Assembly: GCA_009763385.1 (NCBI GenBank) | Contig: CM019824.1 | Location: forward strand, 148,435,705-148,499,704 | Length of the DNA: 64,000 bases | DNA from: Coix lacryma-jobi var. lacryma-jobi | Taxonomy: Eukaryota > Streptophyta > Magnoliopsida > Poales > Poaceae | Direction of reading: 5' to 3' | Shown: positions 57,701 to 64,000 of the stretch, one piece after another | Layout: every line of letters starts with the position of its first letter | Numbering within the stretch: position 1 is the stretch's first letter | Notes under the pieces: model-generated | What the model was told of the DNA's origin: nothing | The model's database searches: none | Seen by the model: the letters and a program-made list of their open reading frames with translations, nothing else | Position numbers and translations under genes: made by a program

Positions 57701-59646
57701 AATGAACATGGTGAGAAGTCCTGTTCAGAGGACTTAAAACATTGAACCCTCGCCGAAAGGTAAATCGGTAGTTATCCATATTTATCTTTTCTGCATTAGT
57801 TTCTATTTTGCATATTTACTTTCCATCATCATCTCTCCATAGCATATTTACTTTTCTGCATTAGCTTTGCATAAAAAAAGAGAGAAAATATTTTACTTTT
57901 TGTACTGCATCATAAAACCTAAAGCCCCATGTGAATAATTCTATGGTGTGTAAAAACTCACATGAAATACTCACCATGGTGGCATAAAAACAAAAATAAA
58001 GATGCATACATTCATCCTGTTGCATTTTCTCTTGCATCATAAAAAATTTAAAATACAAAAATATTGAGAAAGAGATCTTACTGAAACTCTGGACAACTAA
58101 GGCTTGAGTGACCAACCACTAACGCTTAATCTATTCCACAAGTTTTGTTGTCTATTTGAGTTTCACAGGATTGAATGACCAAGAAAAGCTGACGAGCAAG
58201 TGGATGTTTCATCCACTGTTGGAGCACTATTTCAAAAACCTTCAATATCAATTAATGCTCTGATAGAGAAAGAACATTTTCACTGCCAGTCCGCAACATT
58301 GCAAGATTGAACGACTACGTCAACATTCAGCTTGGGGGAAAGCACCCCCGTGTATCCAGGTAAGTATCTTTATCCTCTTAAGTTTTTATTTTTATAAATA
58401 GATTCAAAATAAAAAAAATATGAGCACATGAAGGCTCACCCTTAAAAATAAAAAGAACAAAAATATTCGGGCACATGAAGGCTCGATGCGATCGAAGGAA
58501 TTAGCTTGGGGGAGACGCACCCCCGTTATCTTCGTCATCCAGGTATGCCTTATTCATTATCTTAATTATTTATAATAAAGTATGTTAGGTTAAATAAATA
58601 CTATGTTAAGTTTGCTTAGATTGTTTTAAGAAGTTAATAATAAAAGAAGAACTCTCTCCCTAATTTATTAAAATGGAAATGATGAATAGTTGCTTTATTG
58701 TAATTTCTTTCTAGTACCTAGCCTTCAAGCATGAGTTCTCTTAAGTTTAAAAATTAATCATCCTTAAAATGAAATTAAATATATGGGTAACAAATGCTTG
58801 ATCCAGAGTTTAGGTAATTGACAGATATGATATGTGATGATTTGAGCTACTGTTATCTTGTTCTAAACAACACTAGAGTTCCGGAGAGTTTCCAATATTA
58901 ATATGACCGATAATTGCATTGAGTTAAATTAAGCTTTGTTGACCCTGTGAGAAGTTATCATACTATTGAATTGAGATCACTTACACATTTCATCCATCCT
59001 CCGCATAAATGCTCGTGATTATCTATTGATATCCTCTCAAAAGTTTGTTGGAAGCATGTGGCTATTAAAAAAAAGAGAAAAAAAATCCGAGGAAATAAAA
59101 AGGGACAAGTGTCCGAAACCTCAAAAAGATAGATCCCGAGGAAATAAAAAGGGACAAGTGTCCGGAACCTCGAAAAAAAAAGAAAAAAAAAGAAAAATGA
59201 TGAATATCAGAAAAAATGGGCATGTGCCCGCTAGTAGATTTAGCCTGATAGCCATGTGTTTCTAATAGACAAAAGAGAGTGATATATTCAAAAGAGCATT
59301 TGCCTCCATTTTCCATACACATTCACTTCTCAATTCAATGGTATGGTTGACTTTCACTTTGGATCCATTATTTAATTTGGCAACATATGTTCTTAAGCTT
59401 TTTGAAAATTCATAAACACTCAGGGATAATGGTGAAGTGAAAGAACTAGAGACACGGTGCTTGATTTGATCGTTATATGGTTCAATTACTCAAGATTCAA
59501 GGTAAAGTACTATGCCTCGTGATGAATAATATGATATCTTTTTCTAATCCAAATGAGAACTTTTGTTTGAATCCATGTGCAGATATTATAGCAACTCCTG
59601 ATCCACTGTTGAGTTTGACTTTGCTAAGGGACTAGCAAAGGGTAAG
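54761..59646 (+). other. Coding-free interior of the LARD-like element
   Basis: No frame over about 85 codons and none with recognisable domains. A 21-codon frame starts at about 54891 (MASFYKNEEPRVPKHSRS) and may be a vestigial gag start. Repeated cassettes CTTGGGGGA-x-GCACCCCCGT, followed by ATCCAGGTA, lie at about 58329 and 58503; the GGGGG part also forms the polypurine tract at 59647. Several AGGTAAGT-type donor-like sites are present (56988, 58359). Simple A-rich runs occur at 55300-55340 and 59066-59200. Confidence 0.55.
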
Positions 59647-59658
59647 CTTGGGGGAACT
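59647..59658 (+). other. Polypurine tract of the LARD-like element
   Basis: CTTGGGGGAACT immediately before the 3' LTR start TGTTGACG at 59659. Confidence 0.75.
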
Positions 59659-59938
59659 TGTTGACGCTCACTAATGCTCATAATTAACCATCAACTATTA
59701 CATGAAATGACACTAAATGAATCACAAAGCATAGTTGTAGGGTTTGAAACTAACAAGTTCCACGAGTTTTGGTGCTCTCACTTGTTTTGTAGGACATCCA
59801 TGTTTTTACCATATAAAAGTATCTCAAGTGATGAAACAGAGCACACCATTGCGAAGAGCTCGTCGAGACGATCGAAACAGACATATGGTTTGCTACATTT
59901 GGAGTCCTGACGAGAGAGTCCTCGATGGATACGACTTG

Positions 59939-59976
59939 GAAGATTCTAGAACATTCCAGAACATTCCAGAACAATC
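59939..59976 (+). promoter_or_regulatory. Seven-unit heat-shock element array
   Basis: Half-sites in exact 5-bp steps: GAA 59939, TTC 59944, GAA 59949, TTC 59954, GAA 59959, TTC 59964, GAA 59969. An eighth has one mismatch (ATC, 59974). Three units are enough for a heat-shock-factor trimer. It lies about 240 bp upstream of the TATA box in the U3 region. The match is seen directly; heat response is inferred. Confidence 0.85.
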
Positions 59977-60212
59977 CAAAAGACACGAGAAGGTGACCCA
60001 CGGAAGGTGGGGCCCACCTGTCATAGAGACAGACCGGTCGGTCTCCCTCATGGACCGGTCGGTCATGTACAAGGCCCAATTTCGTCCCCCTTCGCGTGAC
60101 GCACTCCAACCGACCTCTCCAACACGTTTTGGCCCATTTAGGCCCAAGTGCATATGACGAAGGATTTAGTCCCACATCGCTTGCCTAAAGTGGAGGGGAG
60201 GCCAGGAGCCCC

Positions 60213-60219
60213 TATATAA
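60213..60219 (+). promoter_or_regulatory. TATA box of the LARD-like 3' LTR
   Basis: TATATAA in GAGCCCCTATATAATAAACCC. It would drive transcription rightward out of the element. Confidence 0.7.
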
Positions 60220-61136
60220 TAAACCCAGGACCCCCTGAGGCACATCATCATCTGGGAGTCTTTGCAGAGGCGTCCCTCGAAGGACAACCTCTCCTCCCTA
60301 GAGAATTAGGTTTAGATTTTCCAATGTAATAGCTTAGCTTTAGTCGGGAGTTAGGGAGAGCGGAGCTGCGCTCCGGTTCCGGAGGAGTCTTCAGAGTTTT
60401 GGTATGTCTTTGTATCTTTTCTTTGTAAGACTTATGCTTTAATATATTTATCTTCTCTATTTACTTTATGCATTTCATATTATGATTAGTATAGTTGTTA
60501 TTTTCTAGCATAGGATCTCCGCTCGTATCGAGTGCTCTAGTTATAGGCCATCATTAGAGTAGTAATCGATAGATTAGACTTGGTGTTTAGTCTATAGGTT
60601 ACCTGAGGTTGCGCTCAACCCCACGGATAGTTGTGGTAGCCCCAGGTGGTGACAACCCTGATGGCCGACGTATTCCACCACGTTCGGGTTGATGTTCGTA
60701 GGACCGTAGTCAGAGCTTCCCAAACCCCCTTCTTATCCCTTTCTGTGGTTGGTGTTCTGATGTCCCGAAGTGTTATTATATGACTACTATATCTTTTCAT
60801 CATTGTTACCTTAGAACCCAAGTAATAGAGAAGTGCATAGGAACCTTGATCTCTTCCGTTGTCCTCCCACTATAGTTATCTTTACAGTTATCATTGAATT
60901 CTCATTTATTGTGCTTTCATTCATTATCATATCATATATCATTCACTCCTGCTTTAGTCTATTTAGTACTCTAAGTTAGTAGATGCATGATAGTGAATTA
61001 TCAAATTCTTAACCCTTGCTTCCCAGAGGTAAAATATAAATAACGATCCTAGAATACTCCCGATAAAATGCTACAATGATATTTTGTGCGCTTGCGGAAT
61101 CTTTCATATTCTTATTTGCACTAACGAATGTCAACA

Positions 61137-62055
61137 TGCATTCATTCTTATTAGGTTGTGATCTAGTTCATACAGCCATCACATTGCTTATTTAGGCTCA
61201 TTCATGATAAATCAAATGAATTTGAAGTATATATGGTACCACTATTGCTTCTATGTTTGACTTGTTCTAGTGGTAGCATATAACTTGTTTGTGAGCTTGT
61301 AACTCTAGTGTTTGATCTAGTAAGTGAGCAATGAGTATTTAACCAACGTGAGTAAGATAACCATTGCAAGATGTGTGAAGAAGCTTACTCTAGAGCAAAC
61401 CGTGTTAAATATCTTATGCTCATGAGCTAGATTAAGCCACAACTTGACTTAGTTTGATCCCCTCATGCGAATCTCATGAAAAATGTTGTCTCCTTTCATT
61501 AAAACGTGCCCCACCTTTTATGATAATTGTTGACAAAGGGGGAGAAAATGATGCAACAACGATATGCTAATGAAAGGGGGAGATAACAAAGAGTGAGTGT
61601 AAGTTTAAAGTGGTTTGGAGCGTAGAAACAACAACTAAAATTTGAGCTTACAAATAAGGGGAGCAAGCTCATAAACATGTATGTTGCATTTGAAATGTGC
61701 ATATTCATATGATGGATTGCATTGCTTAAGACTTTTAATTTGATATCCATGCTTATATGGCGAATGCAAGTGATAGGACATGATTGATGAATTGATTCAC
61801 TAGCATGTATAAGGAGGTAACTAGACATATGTGTTTGTCAAGTGGTTCAAGAGCCCTTTTATAATGTTGATCTCACGGGGTTCCTGAGTTTTGATATATG
61901 TCTAGTGACAAATGGTGCTAAGGATGGTATAATATGTGCACTCTGATTGGTATCACGCTTCAAAGGTCCATTCTTATGCCTTAGCATCATCATTGATAGT
62001 ATTGCTCACCCACATTTCTTATCCATACATATGTGCCAAATTTAGAACCAAACTC
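61137..62055 (+). other. Sirevirus B post-pol region
   Basis: Non-coding, with Sirevirus-type polypurine tracts AAAGGGGGAGA at 61535-61545 and 61573-61583. No reading frame of note. It ends at 62055, where the Sirevirus C LTR begins. Confidence 0.65.
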
Positions 62056-62858
62056 TGAAGGACCGAGAATGTAATCCAGAAAGCGACCAGAGGGGGGTGA
62101 ATGAGAGCTTTAAAATTTCTTGTCAGAAACTTTAAGCCACTGTCCCGACAATCAGCCCCGAGCAATGCGAGGGGGATTCAGGCTATTGTGTAAAGCGAGA
62201 AGCCCTATGTCTGTAGAGCTCGAAGTCAGAAATCCAACGCAACAAGTGGATCTCAAATCGAAAGTCGGGCGAACAAACTGCTGACGAAAACGTGCAGACT
62301 GCACTCCACCGGACTCTGGCCTGCGTCTGGTCAGTGAGCACGGACGCGTCCGGTCTGCAAAAATCCTTTCTGGACCCTTACTGTTCGCGACTGGACTCAC
62401 TAGTGAGCAGCGTCCGGTCAGGAGCCAAGCGTCCGGTCACATACAGACACAAACAGTGAACAGTACAAGAGTAGCGTTCGGTCGTTTGGTGAAACTAGCG
62501 TTCGGTCAAGTCACAAAACAAACACAGCGAAAGTGTTCATCGACCGGACTCACTAACAGCGTCCGGTCGTTGAACAGGCAGCGTCCGGTCTCCCCGATTT
62601 TCTACTATTCATCCACCGATTCCGCTCAATCTCACCCAAAACGAATCCTCTAGGGATCAAACTTGGTGAGAGGAGTCACAAGGAGGATACTGAGCTATCT
62701 CTAAGAGATCATGGCTCGATCCTATCTCCAAATCAATGAATCGAAGAATTTCGGAGGAAGGGAGAAAAACTTGACCCGAAATCAAAATCGATCGATCTCC
62801 TAGACCGTGAGGTTAGAGGGGAATTCCTTCGGTGGAAAGAAGTGCCTCACGACCTAGG
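62056..62858 (-). mobile_element. Sirevirus C LTR (minus), interrupted
   Basis: On the minus strand it ends with ATTCACCCCCCCTCTGGTCGC, here broken as ATTCACC and CTCTGGTCGC, then CGGTCCTTCA at 62056. This tail is shared with the Sirevirus A LTR end. It contains repeats of GCGTCCGGTC (62350-62600). At 62858 it is cut by the next LTR. No primer site lies beyond 62056, so it is a 3' or solo LTR. Confidence 0.78.
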
Positions 62859-64000
62859 TGAAAGGTCCAAATTGGCTAGAGGGGGGGTGAATAGCCTAAT
62901 TAAAAAAATCTACAAAATTACTTAGGCAAACACTATTAGTATAACAAATGGCGAAGCTTTTTGCGCTTAGCCTAATAGTATGTTGCAAGCCACCTAATCA
63001 ACAATTCAACCTAATATTTCTCTGTCACACAAACAACTAGAGCTAACTTCTTAATGCGGAATAAAACAATCTAGCACTAGCACAAGTATGATATATGTGA
63101 AAGTATATGCAATAGACAAACTAAGCAAGCTAATCACAAAGAGCTACACAAGGTATATGCCACAAAGTATACAAGAGATAATATCTATACAAATGAAAGC
63201 ACCAAGTAAATACATGAAGTAAATGAGCTAGATAGAAGTGGTTTCACCGAGCCTTCGGGATCGTCTAGTAGAGAGCCAATCACCGGTGAAGTCCACTTGT
63301 GATGCCGATCACCAAGAATATGGAATATGAAGACCAATCACCAAGATGTAGAGACAATCACAATAAACACACGGGACACCAAGATTTATCCCGAGGTTCA
63401 CGTGCTTGCCGGCACGCTACTCCCCGTTGTGTCGACCAACACTAGGTGACCCGGTGGCTAATCGGCGCAAAGCCAAGCTCACAAAGAGCGCCACAAGGAT
63501 CTACCACTAGTGAGGTAGCTCAATGACACGAGCAATCCACTAAGGATGCCTCTTGCCGCTCCGGCGAGGTGAGGCTCCAAAACCTCTCACAATCTCGAAC
63601 GGTGGTGGCCAAGAACAATCACCAATCTTGCCAACAACCACCTCAACGCCTTCAAGCCGTCTAGGCACCGGCAAATGCCAAGAGTAACAAGAAAACTCAA
63701 TGCCGATGCGAAGAACTAGTGCCACTAGATTGAACTCTTTCAAATCACGCACTAGATCACTCAATCTCACTTGGTTTGATCAATTCAACTTGGGAGATGA
63801 GTTGGGAGGCTTGCCAAGGCTCACTAGAATGCTTAGGAATCAAAATGTGCAAGAGAGAAACCTAGCAAGCCGGCCAAGCCCCTTAAATAGGCCTCACAAG
63901 TCGGCCTAGCCGTTGGGCTCGAAACAGAAGCATCGGACGCTCCGGTGTCGGGGCCATCGGACGCTGCCCCAGCGTCCGATGCTCCGATGAGCACCACGTG
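62859..64000 (-). mobile_element. Sirevirus B LTR (minus), cut by window edge
   Basis: 3' end ACCTTTCA at 62859 on the minus strand. It is collinear with 23636-24760 and, inverted, with 26340-27240. It includes the dyad CATCGGACGCT/AGCGTCCGATG at 63955-63981. CTAGG precedes it (62854-62858). It continues beyond the window. Confidence 0.88.

Larger units (their letters stand above)
54355..61136 (+). mobile_element. Large coding-free LTR element (LARD-like), 5' LTR truncated
   Basis: The 3' LTR (59659-61136) is TGTTGACG...GTCAACA. Its last 380 bp are repeated at 54355-54734 with six substitutions and no indels, and are followed by a TGGCGCCGTTGCCGGGGA primer site. The internal 4.9 kb has no frame resembling gag or pol, so it depends on other elements. 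About 1.1 kb of the 5' LTR is lost at the junction with Sirevirus B protease, probably in the deletion that removed the rest of that pol. No target duplication can be shown. Confidence 0.85.
59659..61136 (+). repeat. 3' LTR of the LARD-like element
   Basis: 1478 bp; the terminal TGTTGAC and GTCAACA are perfect inverted repeats. It contains the heat-shock element array (59939-59976), two GACCGGTCGGTC motifs 21 bp apart (60032 and 60053) and a TATA box (60213-60219). Confidence 0.92.
25347..62055 (+). mobile_element. Sirevirus B copy, broken up by nested insertions
   Basis: Pieces in the same orientation, in order: 5' LTR (25347-about 27240), gag middle (28464-29496), gag end and protease (53135-54354) and post-pol region (61137-62055). 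The LTR starts TGAAAGCCCTAG; CTAGG just before it (25342-25346) is the likely target duplication, but the partner is not seen. Missing are the LTR 3' end with the primer site, the gag N-terminus, everything in pol after protease, and the 3' LTR. The gaps are filled by gypsy elements and a deletion. Confidence 0.82.

Noticed and set aside
59065..59322. Lys-rich and Phe-rich open frames around 59026-59322
   Set aside because: They come from A-rich simple sequence with a repeated GGGACAAGTGTCCGGAAC unit; no protein signature.

Overview
This window is nuclear DNA of a grass (Poaceae, probably a PACMAD/Andropogoneae-type genome; the species cannot be fixed from the sequence). The signs are two plant-type host loci (a MATH-BTB gene of the grass-expanded type and an intron-containing MACPF gene of the CAD1/NSL1 type), Sirevirus (Ty1/copia) elements with large GC-rich LTRs, Tat-lineage Ty3/gypsy elements with a second RNase H and antisense plant-mobile-domain genes, and CACTA, Harbinger and L1-type inserts. 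There are no prokaryotic-style operons. About 85% of the window is transposable element.

Layout. 1-1730: LTR of 'Sirevirus A', minus strand, cut by the window edge. 1731-3860: host segment with a frameshifted MATH-BTB pseudogene. 3861-15808: complete Sirevirus A, plus strand, target duplication CCAAC. 15809-22536: host segment with an apparently intact eight-exon MACPF gene (minus, 626 codons). 22537-23205: CACTA miniature element, target duplication ACT. 23636-64000: a nested block. A minus-strand 'Sirevirus B' LTR (23636-25346) was invaded by a second, plus-strand Sirevirus B copy (from 25347). That copy holds a Tat-type LTR fragment (about 27241-28463), the 23.6-kb gypsy element Tat-1 (29497-53129, minus, CATTG duplication) and a coding-free LTR element (54355-61136). 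Tat-1 in turn contains Tat-2 (32566-44941, plus, CCTTG duplication), which contains a 5'-truncated LINE (35927-37701, 16-bp duplication) and a Harbinger MITE (42201-43060, TAA duplication). The right edge holds LTRs of 'Sirevirus C' (62056-62858) and Sirevirus B (62859-64000), both minus strand.

How the parts relate. Tat-1 keeps gag and protease but has no reverse transcriptase, RNase H or integrase. In their place, antisense to its own transcript, it carries an intron-containing plant-mobile-domain gene and a small three-exon gene. Tat-2 has the polymerase that Tat-1 lacks, has lost most of gag and protease, and carries two more relatives of the small antisense gene, each beside a copy of the integrase C-terminus. 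The coding-free element at 54355-61136 has, in its only complete LTR, seven consecutive perfect heat-shock half-sites upstream of a TATA box. The Sirevirus LTRs carry arrays of short palindromes whose arms change together.

Of the genes seen, only the MACPF gene looks intact. All element genes have frameshifts or stops. Some single-base breaks in homopolymers could be assembly error rather than biology.
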